38,764 nt of DNA from Paenibacillus taihuensis (GTDB lineage Bacteria; Bacillota; Bacilli; Paenibacillales; Paenibacillaceae), in assembly GCF_003386535.1 (NCBI RefSeq), contig NZ_QTTN01000054.1, forward strand, positions 1 to 38,764, written 5' to 3'. The notes below the pieces were generated by a model. It searched no databases and was not told the DNA's origin. It worked only from the letters and a program-made list of their open reading frames with translations. Below, one piece after another: positions 8,105-16,281 of this stretch. A program made the translations under genes and the position numbers. Position 1 is the stretch's first letter, and each line of letters opens with the position of its first letter.

Positions 8105-9001
8105 ATGGCAGGAGGAGCTGTAACGGTTCAATTGTCGGAGAAGGCCGCGCATCGGCCTAAACATATTACCGAATCTGTTGGTGTACGAATCGTACTTATC
8201 TCGATCGCGTTGTTGTTTCTCGTGCTCGTCGTGCTGCTTCCATTGTTATCGGTATTCATCGAAGCGTTCAAGAAAGGCGCGGATGTCTACTTCGCAGCAC
8301 TTCGGGACCCGGATGCCCTATCGGCACTGCGACTGACGCTGACTACCGCAATCATCGCTGTTCCGCTGAATACGGTATTCGGTATCGCAGCAGCATGGGC
8401 GATCAGCAAGTTTCGGTTCCGTGGCAAAAACATTCTCATTACGCTTATCGATCTGCCTTTTGCAGTATCGCCGGTTATCTCGGGTCTTGTCTTCGTTCTT
8501 CTGTTCGGCGCACAAGGATTCTTCGGCCAATGGCTGCAGGCTCACGATATTAAACTGATCTTTGCACTGCCGGGGATCGTGCTCGCAACGACGTTCGTGA
8601 CATTCCCATTTGTCGCAAGGGAGCTGATTCCGCTCATGCAGGCGCAGGGCGTGCAAGAGGAAGAAGCGGCTGCAAGCCTTGGGGCACGCGGTTTCCAGAT
8701 CTTCTGGCGCGTGACGCTGCCGAACATCAAGTGGGGCTTGCTCTACGGCGTTATTCTCTGTAACGCTCGGGCGATGGGCGAGTTCGGCGCAGTGTCCGTC
8801 GTATCAGGTCACATTCGCGGCGAGACGAATACGCTGCCGCTTCATATTGAAATTCTGTACAACGAGTATCAGTTCGCGGCTTCGTTCGCGGTCGCATCGC
8901 TGCTCGTTATGTTGGCAGTATTGACGTTGATCGTGAAGAGCTTCATCGAGTGGAGAACGAATGCGAAGAGTCCGGAAAGGAGTGCTGACGATGCACATTG
9001 A
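8105..9001 (+). CDS. cysW: Sulfate ABC transporter permease CysW
   Basis: This 298-residue membrane protein is the second sulfate permease subunit. It shows the family pattern: a membrane segment at about residues 28-52, LPFAVSPVISGLVFVLLFGA near residue 120, the EAA-type loop QEEEAAASLGARGFQIFWRV followed by LPNI, then ARAMGEFGAVSVVSGHIRG. The ATG follows a GGGGAGG formed partly by the G12 tract, at a short 5-base spacing. The 3' end overlaps cysA by 11 bp, indicating translational coupling. Confidence 0.93.
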   Translation: MAGGAVTVQLSEKAAHRPKHITESVGVRIVLISIALLFLVLVVLLPLLSVFIEAFKKGADVYFAALRDPDALSALRLTLTTAIIAVPLNTVFGIAAAWAISKFRFRGKNILITLIDLPFAVSPVISGLVFVLLFGAQGFFGQWLQAHDIKLIFALPGIVLATTFVTFPFVARELIPLMQAQGVQEEEAAASLGARGFQIFWRVTLPNIKWGLLYGVILCNARAMGEFGAVSVVSGHIRGETNTLPLHIEILYNEYQFAASFAVASLLVMLAVLTLIVKSFIEWRTNAKSPERSADDAH

Positions 9002-10055
9002 AGTACGGCATTTGAATAAATCATTCGGCAGCCATGCTGCGGTGCAGGATGTGAGCTTCCAGATCGAGCGCGGCAAGCTGATCGGCTTGCTCGGACCAAG
9101 CGGCGGCGGCAAATCCACGCTGCTGCGGATGCTGGCAGGTCTGGAGACGCCGGATTCGGGCGATATCTACATTAATGGGAAGCGGGTTAACGATGTTCAG
9201 CCGCAGCTGCGCGGCATCGGATTCGTCTTTCAAAACTATGCTCTGTTCAAGCATATGTCCGTGTTCGATAACATCGCGTTCGGTCTGACGATTCGCAAGA
9301 CGAGCAAAGCCGAGATCAAGGCGCGCGTCGGCGAGCTGCTTGATCTGACCGGGCTGCGCGGCTTCGAGCATCGTTATCCGCATCAGCTGTCGGGCGGACA
9401 GCGGCAGCGGGTTGCTTTTGCCAGAGCGCTGGCGCCAAGACCGGAGCTGCTGCTGCTCGACGAGCCGTTCGCGGCGATCGATGCCAAGGTGCGCAAGGAG
9501 CTGCGCACATGGCTGAAGCAGCTGATCAGCACACTCGGCATTACGTCGATCTTCGTGACGCATGACCAAGATGAAGCGGTCGAAGTTGCCGATGAAATGC
9601 TCATCGTCCAACAGGGCAGACTGGAGCAGCAAGGCTCGCCGGTTCATATTTACACGGACCCGCAGACGGCTTTCGTCGCCGGTTTCATCGGTCATTCGAG
9701 CGTGGTAGAGCAGCCCGCCAGCCTGCGTGGCTTCGAGAACACTTCGATCACGGCAGGCGCACGAGCGTTGGTTCGTCCGGAATTCGTCGAGGTTGGACGC
9801 GAGCAGGAAATTCAGTTTCCGTCGGCAGCGGAGAAAGGGCAAGTACGGCATATTTTCTTCCGCGGCGCGCACCTCGAGCTGGATATCCAGGTTGGCGACA
9901 ACCGGTTGTCCGCGCATCGCTCGTTAGATCAGGAGCCGCTGCAGCCAGGCGACGAGGTGTCGGTGCTGATTCACCGGCTGTACGTCATCTCGGATGAGTC
10001 GGCGACGATGGTGGAAAATCCGCTGAAGGTGGATCCGCTGCCGGTGCACATTTGA
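8991..10055 (+). CDS. cysA: Sulfate ABC transporter ATP-binding protein CysA
   Basis: This ATPase (about 354 residues) powers sulfate import. Walker A GPSGGGKS lies at residues 35-42, the Q-loop at Gln81, the ABC signature LSGGQ at 133-137, Walker B LLLLDE at 153-158 and the switch histidine at 191. The C-terminal 130 residues form a TOBE-like regulatory domain as in other CysA proteins. The start at 8991 is chosen because AAGGAG lies eight bases upstream; an in-frame codon at 8961 has no such site. It overlaps the end of cysW. Confidence 0.94.
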   Translation: MHIEVRHLNKSFGSHAAVQDVSFQIERGKLIGLLGPSGGGKSTLLRMLAGLETPDSGDIYINGKRVNDVQPQLRGIGFVFQNYALFKHMSVFDNIAFGLTIRKTSKAEIKARVGELLDLTGLRGFEHRYPHQLSGGQRQRVAFARALAPRPELLLLDEPFAAIDAKVRKELRTWLKQLISTLGITSIFVTHDQDEAVEVADEMLIVQQGRLEQQGSPVHIYTDPQTAFVAGFIGHSSVVEQPASLRGFENTSITAGARALVRPEFVEVGREQEIQFPSAAEKGQVRHIFFRGAHLELDIQVGDNRLSAHRSLDQEPLQPGDEVSVLIHRLYVISDESATMVENPLKVDPLPVHI

Positions 10056-10098
10056 GAGCTGCAAAAAAATAGGAAAGCAAACATAGGAGGGATTCGAG

Positions 10099-10329
10099 AT
10101 GGCGAAACCAATAGTGCTCGATCAAGAATGGATAGAACGGATTACGACGCAGGTAAACGGGCTTGAATACGGATCGGTGCTCATCACCGTTCATGACGGG
10201 CGCGTCGTCCAGATCGACCGGACCGAACGCAAACGGTTCGAAACTTCCGCGAAACAGAACCAAAATGCGAAGGAGCAAGCTGGAACGCAAGCCTCCGCAG
10301 CTGGAGATAAATTGAAGGCGATCAATTGA
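10099..10329 (+). CDS. YezD family small protein (DUF2292)
   Basis: This 76-residue protein matches the YezD/DUF2292 family, with the core GLEYGSVLITVHDGRVVQID followed by RTERKRF at residues 21-47. The C-terminal 25 residues are low-complexity Ala/Gln/Lys. The family is known from sulfur-uptake operons of Bacillota, but its biochemical role is not established. AGGAGG lies ahead of the ATG. Position as last gene of the sulfate operon, 43 bp after cysA, supports a sulfur-linked role. Confidence 0.85.
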   Translation: MAKPIVLDQEWIERITTQVNGLEYGSVLITVHDGRVVQIDRTERKRFETSAKQNQNAKEQAGTQASAAGDKLKAIN

Positions 10330-10340
10330 AAAACATGAAA

Positions 10341-10389
10341 AGAGGCATTCTTCCGCGGTCATCCTATCGATGACGGGAAGAATGCCTCT
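10341..10389. terminator. Bidirectional terminator between yezD-like and MMPL genes
   Basis: A perfect 14-bp stem (10341-10354 with 10376-10389) encloses a second 6-bp stem (10358-10363 with 10369-10374). CTTTTC follows on the plus strand and a T-rich stretch on the minus strand. It separates converging genes. Confidence 0.8.
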
Positions 10390-10396
10390 CTTTTCA

Positions 10397-12634
10397 TTAG
10401 GAGGAATGCTGCGCTTGCTGCTCGCTTGTTTGCGGGAGCTTCGCGCTTGCCGGCCAGAAGGAATGGCGGCCGAGCAATACGGTAATTGCGGGAACGAGGA
10501 AAGGTCTCACAATAAACGTATCCAGCAGAACGCCGATTGCCGTTACGGTACCGAATTGAACGAGCACCTGAATCGGTAAAGTCGCGAGTACGGCGAAGGT
10601 TCCGGCCAGTATAAGTCCTGCAGAAGAGATAACGGAGCTCGTCTCCGCTACGCCTTCTTTCACAGCCTGCTTAAGCGGCATATGGCGGGCCTTTTTCCAA
10701 ATGCTCGAAATCATGAAGATGTTATAATCCTCGCCAAGCGCAACGATGAACACGAACGCGTAGAGCGGTATCAAGCCTTGCAGCGCATCTGCTCCAAGCA
10801 AGTAATGCAGAACGAGCCAACCAAGACCGAGCGCGCTGAAATACGAGAGCAGCACCGTTGCAATCAGGTAGAGCATGGCGGTTATGGAGCGCAAATAGGC
10901 CAGAAGCAGCAGGGCGATCAGCGCAATGATGACCGGAATAATAACGGCGGCGTCCTTGTTCGTCGTTTCTTTGGTATCGAATTGCTCCGCAGTTTGTCCG
11001 CCAATCCAAACTTTATCCTGGACGTCGGGCAGACCGGCTCCAGTAAGTGCTTGCTCTGCCGCCTGACGGATGTTTGGGATGTGCGAAATTGCTTCCATCG
11101 AGTACGGATTGGTGGCGAGCTCGACATTATAGCTTTGCAGAGACGGATCCTTCGCTCCGGCTGCAGGTTCCGATACTTTCTTCACGAACGGCAGTCCTGC
11201 CAATGTCTCTCTCACATTCTCGACCGCTGCTTTCCCATCGGTCTGAACGATGACCTGCACGGGGGCGAGTTCTCCTGCATTAAAGTGGTCGGCAATGAGC
11301 GTAAAGCCTTCGCGCGACGCGGAGTCGGACGGGAAAGAGGACAACGTATCGAACGTATATTTGATTTGCGTCGCGAAGAATACGCAGATGAGAAGAATGA
11401 TCGTAGAGATGACCGTAATTTGCTTCGGCCTTCTCGTGACACTTTCCCCGAGACGGGCGCCGAGCGATACCTTAGGCTCAAGGACTGGGAGCAGCTTGCC
11501 TTTCTTCTTGGCACGGTCGATTTCCATCTCCGGCGTTCGCGGAATGAACGGGAAGAACGAAGCCCTGCCAAGCAGCGCCAGAAACGCAGGAACAAGCGTG
11601 AGGCTGGCAATCATCATAATAAAGATAGCCAAGCTGAAAGGAATCGCAAAACGGCGAATGCTGCCGAACTCGGCCATCAGCAGGACGAGCAGGGAGAAGA
11701 CGACCGTTAAGCCGCTCATCGCGATAGCGCCGGCGGAGCTGCCGAAGGCGTGCTTCAGCGCGGCGAACTTGTCAGCTGTCAATTTGAGCGCGCTGCGGTA
11801 TTTTGTAATGAGAAACAGGCAGTAGTCGGTACCTGCGCCGAAGAGCAGCACGGTCATAATGGACAGGCTCTGGGAATCGAATTCGATCCAGCCTTGCTCT
11901 GCCATCCAGCCGAGCAGGGGCGTAATGGCTTCATAGACGAAGCCGACCGCGATAAGCGGAATTAACGCGAGCACCGGGGAGCGGTAGATGAGAAGCAGGA
12001 AGACAAGCACGAGCAGGACGGTAGCAAGCAGAAGCGATACATCAGCAGAGCTGAATAGCTCTGTCGCATCGACGGCGATGCCCACCGGACCTGTAGCTCT
12101 GACCGAGAGCGCGCTCGGGTCGTTCACTTCGGCCTGAAAAGGATGACTGTCGGCTGTGAATATAGCGTCCGTCTGCTTCTCAAGCGCAGTCAGTCCATCC
12201 TTTAGTCCCTTGCTGTCCACGTTCTTATCGAACAGAATGGTCTGGACGAAGGTCGTCTGATCTTCGGAAAGCTGCTGCTTCAGCGCGGGCAGCGGCAGTT
12301 GATCGAGCGGCACGACGCCTACTTGATGGGGAAGCGGATTCGCTGCCAGCTCCTTGGCTAGCGCTTGCATGTTCGATAGATCGTTCTCCGACAATCCGCT
12401 CTGACGATGCCACGTCAGCAAGGCGGGAATGCCTGCGCCTGCAGGGAACTGCTCCTTAATGAGCTGCTCGGCCTGCACGGATGGCTTATTGCTGCTGAAG
12501 TTGCCAAGTGCATCGTTCTTCAGCTCATCCGCCTTGGGCAGTCCAATCTGTAGGAGTACGACGGCAAGCGTCCAGGCGACGACGATTATCCAGCGCCCCC
12601 ATTTGCCGCTGACTGCTCTCATTACATTCTTCAA
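10397..12634 (-). CDS. MMPL/RND family exporter
   Basis: This 745-residue membrane protein belongs to the MMPL (RND-type) family that exports lipids, antibiotics or other hydrophobic compounds using the proton gradient. It has a membrane helix at about residues 13-31, an extracytoplasmic domain to about 195, a five-helix block, a second extracytoplasmic domain and a second block. Both halves carry the conserved Asp-Tyr motif in a helix: GAGTDYCLFL at 266-275 and ALGEDYNIF in the second half. It lies downstream of a tetR gene in the same direction and has a copy of the putative TetR operator 23 bp before its start, so repression by that regulator and induction by the exported compound are likely. 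The substrate is unknown. Confidence 0.92.
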   Translation of the reverse strand: MKNVMRAVSGKWGRWIIVVAWTLAVVLLQIGLPKADELKNDALGNFSSNKPSVQAEQLIKEQFPAGAGIPALLTWHRQSGLSENDLSNMQALAKELAANPLPHQVGVVPLDQLPLPALKQQLSEDQTTFVQTILFDKNVDSKGLKDGLTALEKQTDAIFTADSHPFQAEVNDPSALSVRATGPVGIAVDATELFSSADVSLLLATVLLVLVFLLLIYRSPVLALIPLIAVGFVYEAITPLLGWMAEQGWIEFDSQSLSIMTVLLFGAGTDYCLFLITKYRSALKLTADKFAALKHAFGSSAGAIAMSGLTVVFSLLVLLMAEFGSIRRFAIPFSLAIFIMMIASLTLVPAFLALLGRASFFPFIPRTPEMEIDRAKKKGKLLPVLEPKVSLGARLGESVTRRPKQITVISTIILLICVFFATQIKYTFDTLSSFPSDSASREGFTLIADHFNAGELAPVQVIVQTDGKAAVENVRETLAGLPFVKKVSEPAAGAKDPSLQSYNVELATNPYSMEAISHIPNIRQAAEQALTGAGLPDVQDKVWIGGQTAEQFDTKETTNKDAAVIIPVIIALIALLLLAYLRSITAMLYLIATVLLSYFSALGLGWLVLHYLLGADALQGLIPLYAFVFIVALGEDYNIFMISSIWKKARHMPLKQAVKEGVAETSSVISSAGLILAGTFAVLATLPIQVLVQFGTVTAIGVLLDTFIVRPFLVPAITVLLGRHSFWPASAKLPQTSEQQAQHSS

Positions 12635-12656
12635 CTTTAACCAACTCCTTCAATTT

Positions 12657-12674
12657 ACTTATCGAGTGATAAGT
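12657..12674. promoter_or_regulatory. Putative TetR operator before the MMPL gene
   Basis: ACTTATCGAGTGATAAGT is a palindrome with 7-bp arms. It is almost identical to the palindrome upstream of tetR at 13422-13439 and lies between the tetR terminator and the MMPL start codon. Confidence 0.75.
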
Positions 12675-12681
12675 TATGATT

Positions 12682-12728
12682 AAAAAAAAGGGCGATCGAC
12701 TGCTATACCGAAGGCGGTTCAGCAGTCG
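12682..12728 (-). terminator. Terminator at the end of tetR
   Basis: On the minus strand an 8-bp stem (12721-12728 with 12697-12704) encloses a 4-bp stem (accg/cggt) and is followed by a T8 run. It overlaps the tetR stop codon and separates tetR from the MMPL gene, implying separate transcription of the exporter. Confidence 0.8.
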
Positions 12729-13395
12729 AAAGTCCGAATAACAGTACGTTAACGAGCATTCGAGCTAGTTGTTTTGTATTTTTCTTGATCGGGCTGCCTT
12801 CTTGGGGAGAGGCAGCAGGAGCAGCAGCTGCAGCAGCTGCAGCAGCTGCAGCAGGAGACGCTCCTATTATAGGAGATGCCATCGACTGGCTGATTAATCC
12901 CATGAGCAGTCCGGCAGACATATTCGCATCAATGCCGAACTGTGTGCTTTCGCGCAGCTGGCCACTCTGCCGGCCTTGCTCGAAGATGCCGACGATCGGA
13001 AGGAGGTACGCGCCTCGCCAGAGCCGGAAGACAAGCGCTTGCGATTCCGCCGAGAGCTCGTGGCGAATGTCGTGAAACATGCGGCTAAGGTCCTCCGGAT
13101 GATTCGCAATCAGATATTCGGCTACTTCGTACAGCTGCTCCACGACGGAAGTATTGCGCTCGATAATCCGTTCAAGCGAGCCACGTGTTTCTTCACATAC
13201 CGATCGGAGTACCTCGATATAGATCGTTTGCTTATCCGAGAAGTGATGGTAGAGCGCGGGCTGGGTCAGCCCGCATGCGTCCGCGATCTGCCTTGTCGAT
13301 ACGGCGCGAAATCCAAGCTGCATGAACAGTTCCTTGGCTGTTCTGATAATGATGGCCCGAGTTTCGAGGGACTGACTTCGTTTTGGGCGTGACAT
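12703..13395 (-). CDS. TetR family transcriptional regulator
   Basis: This 230-residue protein has an N-terminal TetR DNA-binding domain: helix-turn-helix VSTRQIADACGLTQPALYHH at about residues 37-56, followed by FSDKQTIY. The C-terminal part is the ligand-binding and dimerisation domain. Near the C-terminus it carries a run of about 13 Ala encoded by a GCA/GCT repeat (12812-12856), an unusual insertion for the family. It probably represses itself and the MMPL exporter through two near-identical palindromes. A promoter and one operator lie directly upstream. Confidence 0.9.
   Translation of the reverse strand: MSRPKRSQSLETRAIIIRTAKELFMQLGFRAVSTRQIADACGLTQPALYHHFSDKQTIYIEVLRSVCEETRGSLERIIERNTSVVEQLYEVAEYLIANHPEDLSRMFHDIRHELSAESQALVFRLWRGAYLLPIVGIFEQGRQSGQLRESTQFGIDANMSAGLLMGLISQSMASPIIGASPAAAAAAAAAAAPAASPQEGSPIKKNTKQLARMLVNVLLFGLSTAEPPSV
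12812..12856. repeat. GCA-rich 9-nt tandem repeat encoding poly-Ala in TetR
   Basis: The 9-mer gcagcagct is repeated three times plus seven bases at 12821-12854, flanked by further gcagca units. On the coding strand it makes the Ala run near the TetR C-terminus. In-frame gain or loss of units would change only the Ala-tract length. Confidence 0.85.
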
Positions 13396-13421
13396 GCTGT
13401 TCGTCGACCTTTCCGTCTAAT

Positions 13422-13439
13422 ACTTATCACTTGATAAGT
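13422..13439. promoter_or_regulatory. Putative TetR operator before tetR
   Basis: ACTTATCACTTGATAAGT is a perfect palindrome with 8-bp arms, placed two bases downstream of the tetR -10 box so that binding would block transcription start. It matches the operator before the MMPL gene. Confidence 0.8.
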
Positions 13440-13441
13440 TT

Positions 13442-13470
13442 ATAGTAATCTTGCTTTTCTTGTTCGTCAA
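13442..13470 (-). promoter_or_regulatory. Promoter of tetR
   Basis: On the minus strand TTGACG (13465-13470) is followed after 17 bp by TACTAT (13442-13447), directly before the palindromic operator. Confidence 0.65.
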
Positions 13471-13535
13471 TAGGACTGCTCGTCTGAATGGCTCGTTGAT
13501 TCGCGGCACCTATATCGGCAACAGTGGAAGACTAT

Positions 13536-14342
13536 CTATAACCACTCATCGTAATGTTTGTCTACAAACTTAATTTCATTCTCGTAGTGCGCTAAGTGAC
13601 CCTCGTCGACCATTTTCCGAAAGGCTTCATTTCCTTCGGCAGCGCCGTTTCTCAACGTGTTGCACAATGCAGTCAATCGCTTGATAATCCAATCTCGCAG
13701 ATCGCTTGGGCAAGGGATCCCGTACGAATCGAAAAACAATGGAATGCGCCGACGACGCTCTTCGGCATGAAGCTCTGATTGGTACTCAACCGTCGCGGTC
13801 GATTCGGAACGGGAGTCAGGTGCAAAGCTCGCAAGTGGAACCGAAGTGTAGAGGGTATAAGCGATGTCCCACAGCCTCGGTCCGGGACCAGCCATATCGA
13901 AGTCGATAAGCGCCACAGGCTTGCCATCTTGAAAGACCACATTATATAACGCAGCATCGTTATGGCATATCACTTCATGTTCACTTTGTGCGCCATAACT
14001 CAGCTGCCATCTGTCCTCAGCCTTAATAGGGAAGCTTTCGGTCGCATCATGGAATCGGCGCAGCAATTGCGCCAACTCCACAAGCGATTCATCCGACCAC
14101 ATATGCGGTTGAAGCTGAGGGTAACGGTTACCCGGAACGTCTCCGGGAATGAACGACAGCATCTCACGGCCAGCGTCATCGATTCCGAGAAATCTCGGAG
14201 CCCCGTCAAATCCAAGCTGCTCTATATGCTGGAGCAAGCGTTGAACGGATGGACTCCAATAGCCTGTTGGACGGCGAACCGTATTCGCCATGCGGACGAT
14301 ATGATTCACGTTCCCGCCAGTCAATATTTCTTCCTGAGACAA
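13536..14342 (-). CDS. Aminoglycoside phosphotransferase family protein
   Basis: This protein of about 268 residues has the APH/choline-kinase fold. The catalytic loop HNDAALYNVVF (HND in place of HGD, metal-binding Asn kept) and the DFG-like LIDFDMAGPGPRLWDIAY are intact, so it is probably an active small-molecule kinase; the substrate is unknown and resistance cannot be assumed. GGAGGGG lies six bases before a TTG at 14342, whereas the upstream in-frame ATG (14357) overlaps that site and has none of its own, so the TTG is preferred. It follows rsgA on the same strand with a short gap. Confidence 0.82.
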   Translation of the reverse strand: MSQEEILTGGNVNHIVRMANTVRRPTGYWSPSVQRLLQHIEQLGFDGAPRFLGIDDAGREMLSFIPGDVPGNRYPQLQPHMWSDESLVELAQLLRRFHDATESFPIKAEDRWQLSYGAQSEHEVICHNDAALYNVVFQDGKPVALIDFDMAGPGPRLWDIAYTLYTSVPLASFAPDSRSESTATVEYQSELHAEERRRRIPLFFDSYGIPCPSDLRDWIIKRLTALCNTLRNGAAEGNEAFRKMVDEGHLAHYENEIKFVDKHYDEWL

Positions 14343-14386
14343 TCGAATCCCCTCCATGAAAAATGCTGCTAACCGCGCATCAGGCC

Positions 14387-15511
14387 TTAATCTGCGTCGA
14401 TCATGCGCTTCGAAAATGTAGTGCGCGCTTCGCGCCGCTTGTCAGCGCTCTTCTGCTGGCGTTTGCTGACGGACTGCTCCTTTCGCAATTGGTGCGCGAG
14501 CTCGCGGCCGGTTTTCTTGTAGCTTGCGTAGCGCCGCTCGTCGAGCGCGCCGCTGCGCAGCGCTTCCCGTACCGCGCAACCGAGCTCCCGCTCGTGGCGG
14601 CAATCGCGGAAACGGCAGCTCGCGGCCAGCTCTTCGATGTCCGCGAAAGCTTCCTGCCAGCCGTCAGCGGAATCCCACAGCTGCAGCTCGCGCATGCCCG
14701 GCGTATCCATCATGATGAAGCCGCCGGGGAGAGGGAAGAGCTCGCGATGCGTCGTCGTATGGCGACCGCGGGCGTCATCCTCGCGGATGCCCTGCGTCTG
14801 CATGAGCTCATCGCCGGCAAGCCAGTTGAGCAGCGTCGATTTGCCGACGCCGGAGGAGCCGGTCACGGCAATGGTGCGGCCCGGCTGCAGATAAGGCGAG
14901 AGCGCATCGCGGCCGATGTCGGCAACCGCGCTGACCGCATGCACCGGCACGCCGGGAGCGGCGGCTTCGACTTCGGCGATGCTCAGCTCGACGGTGTCGC
15001 ATAGATCCGCTTTCGTCAGCAGGACGACCGGCGTCGCGCCGCTTTCCCAGGCCAAGACGAGATAGCGCTCGATCCGGCTAACGTTATAGTCGCCATTAAG
15101 CGCGCCGACGATGAAGAGCGTATCGATGTTGGAGCCGATGACCTGCTCCTCGGGCACGCTGCCTGCTGCCCGGCGGATCATCGCGGATCGGCGCGGCAGC
15201 ACGCCGTGAATGATGGCGCGCTTCTCGCCAGCCATCGGCGCAGCCGCAACCCAATCGCCGACTGCCGGGAATTCGCTCCGAGCGCTCGCCTGGAACTGGA
15301 ACTTGCCGCTCACTTCCGCGGACAGCTCGCCGCCGGCCGTCATTATGCGGTACTGATTCGTGAATTGCGCGATGACCCGCGCAGGCACGCAGCCTGCCGG
15401 AAGCGAAGCGGTCGCAGCAGCGAAGCTGGCTTCCCACTGCGAATTCCAGCCGAAGTGTTGGAGCGACTCGAGAGAGTCAGTCTCGTTTGTTAATGGTTGA
15501 TTTTGATTCAA
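14387..15511 (-). CDS. rsgA: Ribosome small subunit-dependent GTPase A (RsgA), stand-alone copy
   Basis: This protein of about 374 residues is a circularly permuted GTPase of the RsgA (YjeQ/YloQ) family, which acts in late assembly or checking of the 30S ribosomal subunit. An N-terminal OB-fold (about 40-110) is followed by G4 TKAD (166-169), the P-loop GSSGVGKS (218-225), G3 DTPG (269-272) and a zinc knuckle with Cys299, Cys304, His306 and Cys312. It is longer than B. subtilis YloQ and is not next to the usual prkC/rpe genes, so it may be a second copy. Start choice: TTG at 15511 has GGGG eight bases upstream; an ATG at 15553 has no clear site. Its leader contains a small ORF and two terminators, suggesting attenuation. 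Confidence 0.88.
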   Translation of the reverse strand: MNQNQPLTNETDSLESLQHFGWNSQWEASFAAATASLPAGCVPARVIAQFTNQYRIMTAGGELSAEVSGKFQFQASARSEFPAVGDWVAAAPMAGEKRAIIHGVLPRRSAMIRRAAGSVPEEQVIGSNIDTLFIVGALNGDYNVSRIERYLVLAWESGATPVVLLTKADLCDTVELSIAEVEAAAPGVPVHAVSAVADIGRDALSPYLQPGRTIAVTGSSGVGKSTLLNWLAGDELMQTQGIREDDARGRHTTTHRELFPLPGGFIMMDTPGMRELQLWDSADGWQEAFADIEELAASCRFRDCRHERELGCAVREALRSGALDERRYASYKKTGRELAHQLRKEQSVSKRQQKSADKRREARTTFSKRMIDAD

Positions 15512-15569
15512 ATGGTAATCCCCTTTTTCAATAAGTTTGGTGGTATTGCTCATTTTCTTACTGGAACGA

Positions 15570-15602
15570 CAAAAAGACCGCAGGAAACATCTCCTGCGGT
15601 CT
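15570..15602 (-). terminator. Second terminator in the rsgA leader
   Basis: On the minus strand AGACCGCAGGA pairs perfectly with TCCTGCGGTCT (11 bp, 6-nt loop) and is followed by T5. It lies between the small leader ORF and rsgA. Its 5' arm repeats that of the first leader terminator. Confidence 0.8.
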
Positions 15603-15654
15603 GCCTCGGGTGCCGATGCCCATCTCGAGAGAGGGCGCAGCACTAAACGGAAGC

Positions 15655-15693
15655 ACAAAAAAACCGCAAGAAACCAAGATGGTCTCCTGCGGT
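15655..15693 (-). terminator. First terminator in the rsgA leader
   Basis: On the minus strand AACCGCAGGAGACCA pairs with TGGTTTCTTGCGGTT (15 bp including two G-U pairs, 3-nt loop) and is followed by a T run. It lies about 80 nt after the leader ORF stop and about 60 nt before the second terminator. Confidence 0.82.
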
Positions 15694-15773
15694 TCTAATG
15701 ACGAGATACAGCTAACAAGCCTGGCGAAGCGCAAATTGCGCCCTAATCCAGCTTATAACCATCACTCATGTAC

Positions 15774-15836
15774 TTAGTTCCGTTCGAAGACCGATGTGTA
15801 TGCGACAACAGCAGCTTTTACATTTGAGCTTCTCAT
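15774..15836 (-). CDS. Putative 20-residue leader peptide upstream of rsgA
   Basis: An ATG at 15836, preceded by AAGGGAGG at 15847-15854, opens a 20-codon frame, MRSSNVKAAVVAYTSVFERN, ending at TAA. It begins about 30 nt after a strong promoter and is followed by two Rho-independent terminators before rsgA. This order (short ORF, terminator, gene) is typical of ribosome-controlled attenuation, as known for antibiotic-responsive leaders. The 3' end of the ORF contains GGTCT and CGG blocks that could pair with the 5' arm of the first terminator. The peptide has no recognised family. Confidence 0.6.
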   Translation of the reverse strand: MRSSNVKAAVVAYTSVFERN

Positions 15837-15871
15837 ATCACATCAGCCTCCCTTAGGTATCGTTAGTTGTC

Positions 15872-15901
15872 ATTCTATGCTGAACTGGCAGCCCTTGTCA
15901 A
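15872..15901 (-). promoter_or_regulatory. Promoter of the rsgA leader transcript
   Basis: On the minus strand a perfect TTGACA (15896-15901) is followed after 18 bp by TAGAAT (15872-15877). Transcription would begin near 15865, giving a leader of about 350 nt before rsgA. Confidence 0.75.
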
Positions 15902-15952
15902 CCGCTATAATTAAAATGACCCTGCTCCGCGTTCCGAAGCAAGGCCACAATA

Positions 15953-16099
15953 TTACGAAATGACAAATTTAATGATCACCGCAGCGGCGAAAATAACGAA
16001 CAGAATTCCGAAGAATCCGCCAAAGCCCATTGCGACGTCGAATAGATCATCACGCGGTTCTTCATTCACATGCTCGCGCGGGTCTCTAATATTTTCCAT
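15953..16099 (-). CDS. YqzM family small membrane protein
   Basis: This 48-residue protein has a charged N-terminal half (MENIRDPREHVNEEPRDD) and one C-terminal membrane helix (about residues 22-47) ending in IIKFVIS. The pattern (charged head, GFGGFFGILF-like helix, IKFV end) matches the short YqzM family of Bacillus, whose role is unknown. AAGGAGG lies ten bases before the ATG. It is oriented towards the rsgA leader, which has its own promoter. Confidence 0.75.
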   Translation of the reverse strand: MENIRDPREHVNEEPRDDLFDVAMGFGGFFGILFVIFAAAVIIKFVIS

Positions 16100-16240
16100 T
16101 TGACTAGTTCCTCCTTAGGCACGACGATTGCTTCTCCTAGTATACCCAACTTCCAGAATAATTGTAAAGCCGCCGCTGGTGACAATTGTGAGGCGAAATT
16201 GCTGTTCCATGAGAGACCAGCCGCAAACCGAAAGCCGTTG

Positions 16241-16249
16241 TGGTACAAT
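16241..16249 (+). promoter_or_regulatory. Possible extended -10 promoter of uvrC
   Basis: TGGTACAAT fits an extended -10 element about 33 bp before the uvrC start codon. No convincing -35 hexamer and no DinR/LexA box were seen. Confidence 0.35.
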
Positions 16250-16281
16250 GATAGGAAGGATTGGCTTATGGGAGGAGAATT

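Noticed and set aside
10682..11710. Plus-strand frame of 342 codons opposite the MMPL gene
   Set aside because: Composition is extremely Arg/Glu/Gln-rich and the other strand encodes a clear MMPL protein.
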